NCBI GenBank assembly: GCA_029207755.1
Contig: JARCOQ010000003.1
Span: 85,021,994-85,085,993, forward strand
Direction of reading: 5' to 3'
DNA from: Chamaea fasciata
Lineage: Eukaryota > Chordata > Aves > Passeriformes > Sylviidae
Length of the DNA: 64,000 bases
A model generated the notes under the pieces. That model was not told the origin of the DNA and searched no databases. It worked only from the letters and a program-made list of their open reading frames with translations. Numbering within the stretch: the stretch's first letter is position 1; each line of letters opens with the position of its first letter. Positions 25,601 through 39,500 of this stretch are shown in pieces. The position numbers and the translations under genes are program-made.

Positions 25601-27496
25601 GGAGAAACAGGCATGATACCTTTAATTTCTATGGTTTATTTTCTGGTGGGGTCTCATGCTTTTTTCTTAGGTGTAAAAGTATTTATTTAATGCTATTGGT
25701 GTCCAGATTTGATACTCTACAGGAGCTTACCTTAATGCACATGGCACCTAAATGCTAAATTACAAAATTATGAACATAAACATATGATGACATAAACCTC
25801 TGGATTATTACTAGAAAAAGATAAAGAACAGACTAAGTAAAGGAAAGAGTGCATTTCTTCTGATGCTTGATCCTGAAAATGTGTCCCTGAGGCCCTGGTG
25901 CAGTGCAGACAAAGTACTTGTGTAAGAGGCAACTTCTGCTATCTGAAAGGCCCGTGGGGACCAATTCATTTTACTCAGTTTGATGAAGTTCTTTAATCAC
26001 TGTGAAATAGCACAGTAGAATTTAACAAACAATTGAAGACTGACTTTCCTTTTTTCTTTTTTTGTGTGTGTTACTCATAACATTTCACTATATCACCAAT
26101 TGGCCACCATAAAAACAGACTCTAAAATATTGTTTTCTAAATTAAAATTTGGGATTCATAATATGCATAAAGCAATATCAGAGAGGTAACTCATGTGAAA
26201 AAGGATGGACAATGCTTTAGAGACATAGATGGAGAGCCTGTAGGCTCTGCTGTATCTCCTTATATAAATGAATGAATGGGGCTAAGTATCCAGTCTCCAC
26301 CACAGCACCTGCAATCCAACCAATGTATTCCACTGACAAGATTTGCATAAGATAGCCACCCCTGGGAGAGGTGTTGCTTTTGATAGTAAGTATTGGATGC
26401 CACAGTGTGCCTACTTCCACCTTTGATCTTAGAAGCAATTACAGTGTGTTCATCTGCCTTGTGGGGCTGCTGTAGTGATTGTTGCATTATCATGATTTTT
26501 CCCACCTTTTAAGTTGACAAGGCTTCAAATATTCTGTGCAAGATTCCACCTAACTTTGAGGAGCAAGTAGAGGCTGCCAATGTGGAATCTGCTCAAGGAG
26601 TGGGTTTGCTTAAGTTTGTGTAGCTGTTCCAATAATGCAGCTGCAGGACAAGCATATTATGGCTGAGGGTTTGTTCTCTGCAGGGAGGAAACATCACAGG
26701 GAGTGTCAGTCTTGGGATAAGGAAGACAGAGAAGCCAAATTTCCCACAAGACTATTTTGAAGGAAAGTGACGACAGCTGTGATAGTAGTTATGGTACATC
26801 CTGCTCCATTAGGATGTCTACTCAGTTTAGCATCTTAGTGGACATTGAAATTTAGCACTTGTACTCTCAAAAACATTGCCCTATATTATCTGCCTCTGGA
26901 GCTCTGTAAAATCTCCTTCATCTGTCCAATCCCCCATTTAAGACAACTTAGCACTTTTGCAAATTTCGCCATCACAAGTTCCTTTCACACAAACTGCAGA
27001 TGAGAATGCTCCAAGTCTGAGGTAACCAAGAAGAAAAATCAGTGGGGCTTTTTTTGTCCTTATGGTGTATTTGTAGTTTTATCATACAGCCTGATAATTT
27101 TCTTACTCTTTTTAAAATCCTAAAATTAGTAAAATATCAAATGACCATATAAATTAAGAATTATAATACAGCAGCAGTTAGATTTCACATTTAATACTAA
27201 GAAAATAGTAAAATAATCATAAAGAAAGAGAAAGAACTCTTGAGTGTTCTGTCTGAAAGCAGAAGTTTTTAGAACAGTTCTGTTGAGGATTTTTTTAGGA
27301 CAGTTCTGATGAGAAGAATTAAGCATAATTTTTGAATATACTTTTCTATTTCAGGGCATTCTAGGTATCAGAGGTATAACTGGTATAATGGGACCTAAAG
27401 GTACCAAAGTGAGTATTAACCTTTCTTTCTATAAAATGGCCTATATATATATATATCTATATCTATATATCTATATCTATATCTATATCTATATCT

Positions 27497-27553
<57 letters not shown>

Positions 27554-30500
27554 GCATGCCTCTGAATATTTTAAAAGCTTATTTAAGTTTCTTCTTTCCT
27601 GTATTTCCTTTCTCCTGCCAGCTGTATTTCCATTGCTACTGTACTTCTTGTTAGGAAGAGCGGTAGCTCAGTAATCTTAATTGATGAAGAACATGTACTC
27701 TTCACTTCTTTCCCCCAATCCTTACATTTATGGTAGTTTTGTATGTGTGAAGGTCTGTAGTTAGCAAGATAGCAAGTGATAACAATTATAAACTATAGCA
27801 TATTTTAATTGAATCTAAAATTTATTAGGTAGTCCCTCCTGTGGTTTGTATCTATCTATGCCTTTTACCACCATGATCATCCCAGTTTTTGTCAGGAGTT
27901 TTTATTGAGAGTTGGTTCTTTTTCCCATTCTTTGTTTGACATCTCTGTGTTTTAAATTGCTGCCAGTGGGATTAATAATTATGTGGGTTCTTAATTTGCT
28001 GGACATTTTTCCTTCTATCTGTTATTTCAAACCTGGGTGCTACATTTTTAGTCTTGTAATCTTGTTAAATCTTGTTAAAATGGTAAAAAATTCTGCAAGG
28101 AATAGAACATAGCAATCCTGCCACTGTTTCCTTCTCCAGAAGTCAAATCACGTAAATCTTGTGATTATCTGTCTTCAGAGACAGCATCAAATTTCTCCTG
28201 ATTACAAATCTTCTCATGAATGATCCTTCCTAACATCTTGGACATGTTTGCTAAGCTATTACTATCTTACTTAGTTTTCCTGGCCTTTGTGTGTTCTAAT
28301 TCTTTGTAGATATTTGCCTACATTTTTTTGTAATGGTTTGTCTACTTGAAATATTTACCATATCTGTTTGACAAAGGAGTTCCATGTTCTCTCTAAATCT
28401 TTTTCAAAACATTTTTTTTCTCTCCATTTACATTTATTTACAGGGTAGTGATTACACTGTTTCCTTGAAACATAGATGATAAAAATAGCAGCACTTCACT
28501 TGATGATTTTTCTGCACATTTTGATGTTTTTCTATTATGTGGTGAAGGGTACAGTATATTTAAAGAAGACACAGAGATTTTTTTCAAGTAGCATGTAAAG
28601 ATCTACTTCCTTCCTAGATTTTTTAGAGAATGATCTGAATGTTGTTTTTTGGCTGATATTTTTTCATATTTAAATATATTTGCTTTCATATCTCTATTAA
28701 AAAAACCAAGGTAAATGAAGAGAATTGATTTGCTTTGTTGTTTTTTTTTTTTTTTTTAATTGGAGCTATAAAGCTCTTTCATCTGTAGAGATTTTGTAGC
28801 TCCTAGCAAAGCAAGAGGATGCATAAGTTGTTACTGCTCCAGCAGATCACTTTAATATATTTTGTTTTATCTATTTGTTTTGTAGGGAGCTCGTGGTCTT
28901 GATGGTGATCCTGGTCCCCAAGGTCTTCCTGGTGCACCTGTAAGTAGGGTGTGGGTTATCCAAACACTTCCCAGTTAGTGCAGCTTCGCAGCTGTGAGTC
29001 AAATAAGCCTCTGATTAATCCAATTCTATTGATTTCCCGCAGATGAATAAATGATATTACAGTTATATCAAGTCAGTAATGTCTTAATGTTCCCAAAGAA
29101 TTTGAGGTAGATGAACCCATTTTAACTTCTTAGTCTGTGATGGTTTCCTTTTCCTTCTGAGTCCTACTGTGCATTAGGGTGGCTTGGAATTTTTTAGGTA
29201 TCAAACTGGAACAAGACCCGTACAGGGCGATTTTTGCTTGCAATGGCCAGTAACTCTGTGTTAAACAAACAAGTGCAACATCCCTTGCTTAGACACTCCT
29301 AAAATCTCAGGTGATGGCTTGAGCTGTGTTTTTTAAAATAAATCTGTTGGCTGCAGCTTTAAGAAACTGCATTTTTAAATATAGTGTGATTTTGAGATGT
29401 CTACTTTCACCAAAGGTGAATTGTACTCGATTTTCTGAGAGGCTTAGCTAAAAAATACAAGGAAGTTTATTCTGCTTTCATTGATATTTTTTTTTTTTCT
29501 GTAGGGGGATCAAGGACAGAGAGGTCCACTAGGAGAGGCAGGTCCAAAGGGAGAAAGGGTGAGTGCAGACACATTTTGACTCAATTTTGAAATGACTTAC
29601 AAACATTAGTTACTTAATAGCACATAAACAGTGCATAACTGGTACTCACAGAGTCATGTGTATCTGAATGAGTATGCATTGACATTCTTTTAATCTGTCA
29701 TTTCATTGTCTTTAGCTTAATTTTTAAATATTGTTATTATTCTCAGGGTCCTCAAGGTACAAGAGGGATCAATGGCCTCCCTGGGCCTAAAGGAGAGCCT
29801 GTATGTATATTTCATTTCTTTATTTTCTTCATTTGCTGTTACTTTGTGTATTAGTGCTTGGGCAAAATCTTTTCCATGTTACAATAATTTTTTTTTCTTT
29901 TTTCAAGGGCTTACCAGGAGTTGATGGCCGTGAAGGGATCCCTGGAATGCCTGGAGCTAAAGTAAGGCACAGTTGGCATATTTCTGAGCTTTGGTAGTGC
30001 CCTAGATTTGTTCATTAATTTGTGGCTGCTGCTCATGGCTTTATGCACATGATGAGGGTAATTGAATTAACATTTTTTTTACTACAGAACCGAAAGTATG
30101 TCAACAGTGCATTCCAGAAATAAAATTTTCCCTCATGTTTGATTTGCATAAATTACAACTTAAAATGTTTTACAGGGTGAACCAGGAAAACCTGGAGCTC
30201 CAGGTGATACAGGGCTCCAGGGATTGCCAGTAAGTATCAAGTATTTTACCTTTGAAAGGTAGGCTCAGTTCAAATCATAGAAAGGCTGTGTACAGGTTGA
30301 TTTGATATTAGAGTAATTCCAGTGAAAATATAAGCAAAAGGCTCAGGGGAGAGTATGTGTAATGCAAGGGGAAATTCTGCTATGTGTATGCAAAACCTTT
30401 GCACAAAAGTCTAGATCTCCTCATGATGCCATTGTGAGGAACTCGCCCTCACAAAACATGTATGGCCAGGATATGATTCTTCTCGTGTTTCTCCTACCTG

Positions 30501-33500
30501 AGACCCTGAGGATACTATGATGTGACCCCAGAATTAGGGCTGGTCTCATTGTATTGACCAGGGCCAAACTATTCCCAGGCTGAGCAGGAAAAGCTGAACT
30601 TCTAGTCCAACATACCTTCCATGAACAATCATCCTTTGATATTCTGCTGGCTCAGAACATCTGGAATGCATCATGCTAATGCTTCTTTCTGTGGGTCTTC
30701 AGTGTTCCCTGTGGTGAACTTACAGGGAATCACTAGTGCTTTATGGGCTCTTTCAGAAGGTAATCCTCGTGCATTAACTAAATTTAAAAACTGTACCAAT
30801 TGTCAAAAGCTAAATAGAAGCCTCTTTAACACACTTTTCTATAGGAGTGATTGTGAAGAATGGTGAAGGAGATGTTTTAAAACAGAATTGGACATAAATT
30901 TGTAATACTTAGTGAACTCTTCAGCTTATAAGACAATTTGGTAAAAGCATACTTGATATGTTGCAGAGAAGTGAGGAGGGAATGAAAAAGGTCCAAAAGG
31001 TAAATTAAATTAAACTCTGCACCTCCAGTCTCAGCATACTGGGACAAGTATGTATTTCTAGTGTAAGACAGAAAAAGTCACAACTCCTTACTAATGTATG
31101 CTCCTTTTGCAATATATAAAATAAAAATAAAACTCCTTGTCTATTACTTTGTAAACAGAAAGAATTCAAGCTTGGTCTCTTATTGGATGAAAGTGCTTCA
31201 ATATCAAGTAAAAGGATTAGAAATACTGAAGCATGAGAGAGACTTTTTTATTGTTTTAATGCTATTTCCAATCTCCCTAACAACAAATAAATGTAAATCT
31301 TTTTTCTTCCAGGGTTTCCCAGGCTCTCCAGGTATGAAAGGCATTCCTGGCCCAAAGGTAAAACATCTTCAGTATTGTCTTTCTTATCTAAAACACAAAT
31401 AAAGTGCTGAAGTATCTAAAGTTCTAAAGTATTCAATGAAATTGTACTGACCTTCTCTTTTGTTAAAAGAAAAGCCTTAGACTGAAGGAATTAAATATAG
31501 TTTTTAATCAAATTTGGCCTGTGCATTTTCGTGATTCTTGTGCTACACAACGTGGTTTTCATTATTCTAAGTGTTAAACACCTAAAAAGGACCATTTCCT
31601 TTTAAATTTGTGGAAATTGTTGCTAGAGGAAGCTTTTGACATGTCTATCTCACTACAATTTGAAATGAACGATCTTGTAATAAGAATATTATTTATAGCC
31701 ACCTTAAACTGATTCAATCACAGAGATTGTTGTCGCTATTTAGGTAGCACCAAATTGCAGCAGCAATTCCAATTTAGTTAAAAAATTGTTGTAAGATTGA
31801 GACTGTGGAATGTTTAAGACAATATTTGTGTTTAGCTGTAAGTAATTGAAAAAGCAAACTAGACTGAGACATGATTTTTTGTCTGAAATTACATGGAGTG
31901 ATACTGCTTTCTGTGATTTGAAAGCAGCAATCAAATCTATTTGGGATTTGTCAGCACACAAACAGCAAAGGAACTGAAATCTGACTTTTGAAAAATTAGA
32001 TAGAAAGGTTTGGTCAGAGTTAAAGGAACAGCAAAAATAAGGCAGAAGTTAAAAAATTAATGCAGGCTGATTTTGTTTAGACCTGATTGCTTTCCTTCTT
32101 TTAATTATTTATTTTAAATGGAAGGGCAAACCATTGGCTTGGCTAATATTTTTCATTTTCTGCCCAACAGGGTAATAAAGGTCCTCCTGGGGTGCCAGGG
32201 TTAATGGGAAATCCTGGTAAACAGGTAAAACCATCAATCTTATACAAAAGATCTAGAAAAACATATAAAAAAATCACTTTTCAAATTCATTGCATTTCAA
32301 ATTTGTTCCCCAAAACAGGGTCAACAGGGCCCAGAGGGAGAAGCAGGTCCAACGGGACCCCGAGGACCACCAGTAAGTATGGAATAAATTTCTAATTGAG
32401 AATAGGTAAAATTGCAGTGTCTCAAGATAGGGTTGCTGAAGCTAGCCACAAGGTAAAATTATTATTTATCACATGTTCTAATTTTTGAGGTAAATACCTG
32501 TTCTTTGCCCTCTGTACCAAGAGGATGTGCTTCATCACATGGAGAAATACAGTCCTATATATGTCCAATAATGTCCTATGATTGTTTTTGACTTTAGTGA
32601 AAAGTTAAATTTTTAACCTTTGTTTATATTGTTCTTGTCTTTGTATTTAAATACGCCAAGTAAAAACTGAAACAAAGGGAATAATTGTGGTTTGTGAAAA
32701 AAATCTGGAACCAAACTCCGGTTGTTCCACTGAACAGTCAGGTTGGCATTATTAACATAGATATAGTGGTGTGAAGAATAGGATTTATCTTTCATTGGTA
32801 ACCCTGCTGTTGCAATTTCTTTCCCTGGAGATTTTCCTTAATACTAGAAAGGTTTGGAAGACTGGAGAAATTGCTGCTGGGCAGGTAGCTGGCTGCAGGA
32901 AGTAAATCTGCTAAGAAAAGTGAACTGATGGTATTTGTTAAGGCTCAGTTTTGAAGAAAAAGGACAACTGGATACTGGAGAGTGTTGGGTACTGCTTTCT
33001 GATTTTCTCTAGAGGGGACCTGACGTGGTTTGAAGCTGCATAAGGCTGATCTAATTTCCCTTTGCTGTTAATTCTTCTGGATGGAGAGGGATAAGAGGAT
33101 CAGTGATTTGAAGAAAATTTTCATGTACAAATATTCATTCTGATGACATTAACCGGACTTCAGGCTCTGTAAACAATTGGTTTTTCAGGCTTCCCTCTTG
33201 CCACTGATACCCTGGGGATGATTTCCTGGAATTTTCTGAGCTTCTGCTAAAATACAATGACACAAGTTTTGCTCATGCAGTTGTAGGGTTATTCTCATAC
33301 GAGGTTTAGTGAGGTTCTGTGTATGATTTATTTGTAAGGGTCAGGAATATCTTCTCTGAATTAACTCCTAAACATACACCAGCAGTCAGGGAAGTAACAA
33401 GATTCCATTTTCTTCTGTGGGTTTTTTTTTTTTTTCCTGTGGTTTATGCTATCAGGTGCTAGACGTATTAATTCATGAGACCACGTTTATTTTGGACAGT

Positions 33501-36500
33501 CTTTCCATTGCTGCTTTGTCCACAGCTGCCTAAGGATGATACAAAAAGGGATTATAAGAGCATTTACTAGGCTGGAATACAGGTGTCTTTCAGCATCCCA
33601 AATACCCAAATTGCAAACAAGTTTTTGTTTTTGCCTTTGTTTTTGTTCTTTGTATTTAAAAGTGTTTGGTACACTCCAAAAGGTTTTCAGCCCTGTTCTT
33701 AGGCTGATCCTGTACACTTGTGACAGGAACAATAATTATAATTGAATCAGACCAAAGTAATTGCCCACTCTGATAATGCACTGTAATCTGCTGAACTATT
33801 CTTTTAATCCTTTCAATGTGAACATGAATTTACAAAATCACCAGTCCGTAGAACAGGGGTTGACACACAAGGTTAATTATTAGTAACCCTGTAGATGGAC
33901 AGAAATACTTAAAGCAGATTAAATACAGTGATTTTTCCTTTTGTCACTCTGGAGGCCAGTAAGGCATCTGGTTTCCTTGCCTTTATTTTCTCTGTGTTTA
34001 TAAAGTGCACTCATTTTGGAAAACATGTAAACATTAGAACCAAAGCATAGAAAGAAAAGTTTTGGTGAATACAACACAGAGAAAGGAAGTAAATTATTGA
34101 TTATGAAGTAAATTTTTATGTGGTACATCAAACAGTAAGCGACTTCTCTTCTGTAGTTCCCTTAAAGCTATAAAGAGCCTTGGATAATAACTATGGTGAC
34201 TTTCATCAGCTTGAGACTAGAGACAGCATATGACTGGAATAACTTTCTTTTTTTTTTTTTTTTTTTTTTTTTTTTGAGGAGCACTTTACATCTGCACAAA
34301 AAGGGGGGTGATGTGGGTTTTTTGTTTCAGAAGGACACAGTGTTGTACTATTGAACTTCAGAGAGCTTTGGTCTAAGTTGAGTCAATATTTATTTCCCGG
34401 GTAGAGTAAAGAATGTTTTCTCTTTCTTCTGCAGCATATACATGTAGCAGATACATTTGAACTTCTTCTTTTAGGATTCTGCCCTTCCATTTCTAGGGAA
34501 AAAATTGTGCTGGTTAAATGATTCTATATGGCATGATTTTTAAACTTCTAAAAGTAGACACTTTGGCAATAAGTTGAGAAAAGCAATTGTAATGCAATTA
34601 TAATTGTTCTAAGGATTTTTTTTTCTTTCCTAATCTGAAATTTTCTCACAATTTTAACTCTTGCTTGTTTTAGACCAAAATTGCATAACCAAACACTTTC
34701 AAAGCCTGAGGATTAATGGTTACTATTTTCAGGTATTTTTCTTGGCCTATTTCTTCTTATTTTGAATTATTCACTTTATAACTCACTTCAGTTCTTTTGT
34801 TTCTCCTTACCCCTTTGTTCCATTTTATTCTTGCTACAGAAGACTCAGGTAGAAGTCAGGAGGGGTTGGGCTTTTTCCTTGGAGAAAGAAAAAACTTTGA
34901 TATGTTGCAGGATATGTGGAATTTCAGTCCCCTAATATATTGGTTGCACAGCAACACCCACACAAACTCCTCTTCACTCCCCTATTTCACTTACCCCTGT
35001 TCTTTGCATTGCAACTGGGTGAGACAACACAGCTGGTGGCTCCAGGAGGGCCAGAACTCCAGAGGAAAGGACATCTGGTGAAGGTCCATGGGGGGATAAC
35101 AAGGCTGACTCTGCTAATATGGCCAGCAGGCCATAATATTTCCATTTGCATTAGGGAAAACCTACATGCCTACATTTGTGTTTTATTTAAAATCACGGGG
35201 GTTTTTGGCTTTATCTACTTCCAAGTGACATTTTTTGAGAAAAATTTTTCACTTCAACTAGTGTGTAGTTTTTCAAAATTACACAAGACAGCACTATCAT
35301 CAGTGGCTCTGTGGGACAAACAATACTTTTGTACTGTTTGCCAAATAACTTGTAGAGTTCTCTGTCATAAACCATGTTGTTTCAGTGTATTTTGTTGTTA
35401 AACAGCTCTTGGGACGTAGTTGGAAAGATATTGTTACTAAACAGTAGATTCAAATTTTGGCCTTTTACAGTTTCACAGGGAAGATACTAAATATTTGAAA
35501 ACAAGATTACTGTATCTAGTTAAAAGCTCATGGCAAACTCATGTGTTAGGAGACTCTTTTTCCTCATCTCTAACAAATATCCCTAGGAGAAACTTGCTTT
35601 AAAAAGTATCACTTTAGTCTATTGTTGCTTTTCCTTAAAAAAACTTCAACTGGCATCTGAGTGGGTAGGGAAAAAAACCCCCACCTTTTGCTATTCATGT
35701 GTTCAGTAAACTGGAAAAACCATTAGAGCAACATGGAAATTTTGCCTTTTATTTCTAAATGAAGCAGATTGTCCACCCCACTCTGTTCTGTTGGTCAACC
35801 CTATGTTTGCTTCACATTGTTCTAACCAATCCAAGTAATTACCAAACTCATTTGTGGTTTAAACATTTCTAAGTCAGTCATCATGGCAGGTGGGCCAAAG
35901 GAAGGAATTCTCAAATGTGGGAGTGTCATTCCTAATCAGTGGAATTTAGTCATGCTCCCTAAGCTGCTTAACCATTTTCTTTCATATTTGCTGAGGTTTA
36001 GTAATCTAATTTAGTTTCTGCAGAAAATATACTGACCCCTGCCTCTGCTTTTTCATCCCTTGCTTTCCTTCAACTATTTAACCTATAAATTGCTAACATT
36101 TTGAGAGCCTGTATTGCACCCTGTGGTTTTGCAGAGAGCTTGTAGTATTGAAGTGATCACTTAAAGTTCAATGCAAGTCTAGCAAATTGAGCAAACTTGA
36201 TGCATATGCAGGTCAGCATTCATATATGTTGTTTTGTAATTAGGAAGGAACACATGTTTTCCCAACATTAGCAACACAGACTAAATATCCAGGTGCCTAA
36301 AATTTGATACCATGGCCCCTCTGAGAGATTTTTGAGGGGCCCTGGTCAGTTGGGTTGACTTCCTCTCTGCAAGTGCCTTTGTCTCACTATAAAGAGGAAA
36401 CAGGGAGAGTACTTTGGATTTAGTACTCAAATGTCACACAACCTAAAGTTGGAGGAGAATGGTGTTTTCAGCATCTTAAGTTACTTTCAGCTAAATAATT

Positions 36501-39500
36501 TTCTGGTCTTTAAAGATATTTCTGTCCTGCCTATGTTGAAATGTAACTTTGGTTACCCTAAGTAGTTTAGTTTAAGTAAATAAAATGTAGCTTTTCTATC
36601 ATTCCTTTTACATGACTGCAACTGAAACAATGTGTCACTTTCTATAGTTGGTAGGATGAAATGTCATTGTCCCAGTTTATATGCTATGTTTAGGAATTTG
36701 TAGACAAGTTTTTTTATATATAATTTCAGACATGTTCCACAAGTGGTGTCATAGCTTCCATTCAAGGTAGAGCTAAAGGGGTTAGTTAACATTAGAGTGT
36801 TTATAGCAGAGTCAAAAGGATAAAGTGCATTTCTATGTTGGCAGGTACTATTTATCCAGTAAACCTAAGCCTCTATGTGAATGTGACAAAACTTTTTGAC
36901 CCTGCCCAATTCTGCAGGATGGTTTGTATGGGGTAGCACTTTTTCAGTCACGATTGCAGATTACATATCCCAGTCAAGTTTTATAAGCTCCAAGCCTCTT
37001 CAGTTCTTCTAGTAATGACCCCTGTCTTCCTAAACATGGTCAGATTCTTGTCTGATACCTCTTTGTTCACCCCTCCACCTCCAACAACAACTTTCTTTGA
37101 CTTTTGGGCATGGTTGATCTCTGAATGTCAGCAGATATCACAATGTTGGCTTCTCCTAAGGAGTGTAGACAGTAACCTGGGTAAAAAATGGATTTGTTTT
37201 GGAGCTAGTGTACCAAAGCTGTCCTGGGCCACAGCTAACACTGTAGACACATTCAGAATGAAAGGTCTTTGCCCTCTAGACTTGGCCACAGTATCACTTA
37301 TGAAGAGAATGACAGCTAGTGGGTTGTTGCTTCTGCCCAAAGCACATGGCATATTTAAGAAGGAGGGAACATTTCATGCTCCATCTACCTCTTACCATTA
37401 TCCTGAACAGTACAATTTAAATGTTACTCTGGAAAAGTTGCAAAGTTACATTTAAAATCTCAGAGAAAGTTTTTTGTTGTTCTTTGTATGTTTACTCCTT
37501 TATCAAATATTACTTTACATACTTGGATGATTTCAATACTCTACTGAGGGTCAAAGAGTCCTGTTGAGGCTTCTGTGGATAAATCCTTGAACTTAAATGA
37601 GTATTTCTTCTGAGATTTTGCATGACAAAAATTTGGTAAGTTTAACCTTGTAAGTTTATAATTGGTAAATGGGTTGTATTTTGCAAAAAACTTTGAATAT
37701 GAAGTTTTAAAATATCCAGAATGTACTTCGTTTATTCTTCTTTATTCCACAGAGATTTAATATTCTATGGCAATCCTATGAAAAGTATTTAGCAATATAT
37801 ATTAAAAATTGTTTATGACTAATAACAGAATTTTTAAGCAGTAAAGGGTTATTACAGTATATGCTGTGGATTACCTCTCAAGTGATTCTAATTAGTGTTT
37901 CAGTTATCTGGGCAACTAAGTGAGATGCAAATTACCTGGGATGTATTCTCATTCTTATTATCATTCCACTCAACTGATGAACAGGAAATCAATAAGCCAG
38001 TGAAACTCCCGTAGCACACGAATGCATTCTGTACCTGTTTGTGAGAATTCTACAGAAGGACCAAGTTTTCAAAATTTCAGTGAGGATGAAAACCTCCCCT
38101 GACAACCTAAAGGAAGGTCAACTGTAAATCCTGTAAGGTCTTCTTTTGTGTGTTACATTAAAAGGCTGAATATAACAGATCTGTGAGAAAGACATTAAAA
38201 CTTTAAATTTATTGAGTGGTTCAGGCATTGTGCCTTGAAACAAAGGGAAGGTAGATTTTTGTGGTAAGCATAGTCTAGCACAGGAGCTGTGGAAGGGCTG
38301 CACCCCTATGGTGTTCAGACTTGCAGTGCTGTGCTACCATTTCACACTTACCATTTTGCATGTGCCTTTCCCTAGAGGCATGGAATGCTCACCAGCATGG
38401 ATGCAAGCTAGTCTGTCTCAGTTCACTCTGAACTAGAGTGGCCACTTTTCCTCCTCAAGTGTTTCATCTCTAGGAAGAATACGGATTCTGAAGTGTGTCA
38501 AAAGTGCATAAAACCATACAGATTCTGGTAGTCTTTTTGTTAAAACTGGTGCAGCATGCCTATTGGTTTGTGGGTGGCCTGAAGCTATGTGCTGTTATAC
38601 AGAGGGCTGCTGTGTGAGAAAGGTTGGCTGAGGACATGGCCAAACTGCCTTCTGCTCCAATTACTGCCTGCGGTGACTTACAGCACAGAGGTACATTTCA
38701 TCTGACCAAGAAAAGATGTCAACATGAACCAGCTATTACAGAAACCCTCCTATAGGCTGTGGGGAAAATGTAGGTGCTTGTAGGACTTATATTGCATTTT
38801 AAATGTTTGCATGAGGACATTTCAAAATACTTTTTTTTTTTTTCTTTCCCAGAACTATGAGTAAGCAACTTACTATATAACCTATCCTAGGGCCATTTCA
38901 GTCTGGTATAACTTGGAGGAAGCATTACAGTCTTTCTAGTTATGCCAGGGATGAGATTCCTCATTCTTCGGGTTCCAGTTCCTCTCTTACTTGCTAAAAC
39001 ACTACTGCAGATCTTGTGGTGGCCCATAGTTTGAAATAATCTGTCCTTACAGACATAATGTCAATGTTTACAGGAAATACTATTCATTTGTATTCTGGTC
39101 TTCTGTAAACTAATCTCCTTCTTTGCTTCCTTAGAAAGGCATTGTGTTTGACAAGGTGCCTGTGGTGTGCATTTGACAAAGGATTTTTTCTGCATGTGAA
39201 ATAAAATAGAGGGTTTTTTTTCTTGAATTTTGTATGACCAGCAGAACTTTTGATGTGCTTAAGAGGTTTATTATAAGATTTTTAACTCTCTGAAGATTAT
39301 ACTGCTTTTGTTTCATCTCTGTATAGCAATGACTGTATGAAAATGATATGAGAAGACAAGTTTCTAATGTTGACCATAATTTTAGTCTTCATCTTTCCTG
39401 CATCAAAAATGTAGCAGTATTCCAGGTCAGAGATGTAGTTCAGAATTTTGCGAATAAATAAAATTTTAATGCATTTTCTGGGTTTTACAATGAAGGTGAG

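Noticed and set aside
27388..27654. 88-codon frame with repeated Tyr-Ile
   Set aside because: It starts inside exon 20 and then translates the TA/TATATC microsatellite past the splice donor.
33600..33660. Repeated TTTTTG motifs in intron 28 as a possible array
   Set aside because: Unit length is irregular, and the run is a simple pyrimidine-rich stretch with no conserved spacer or repeat.
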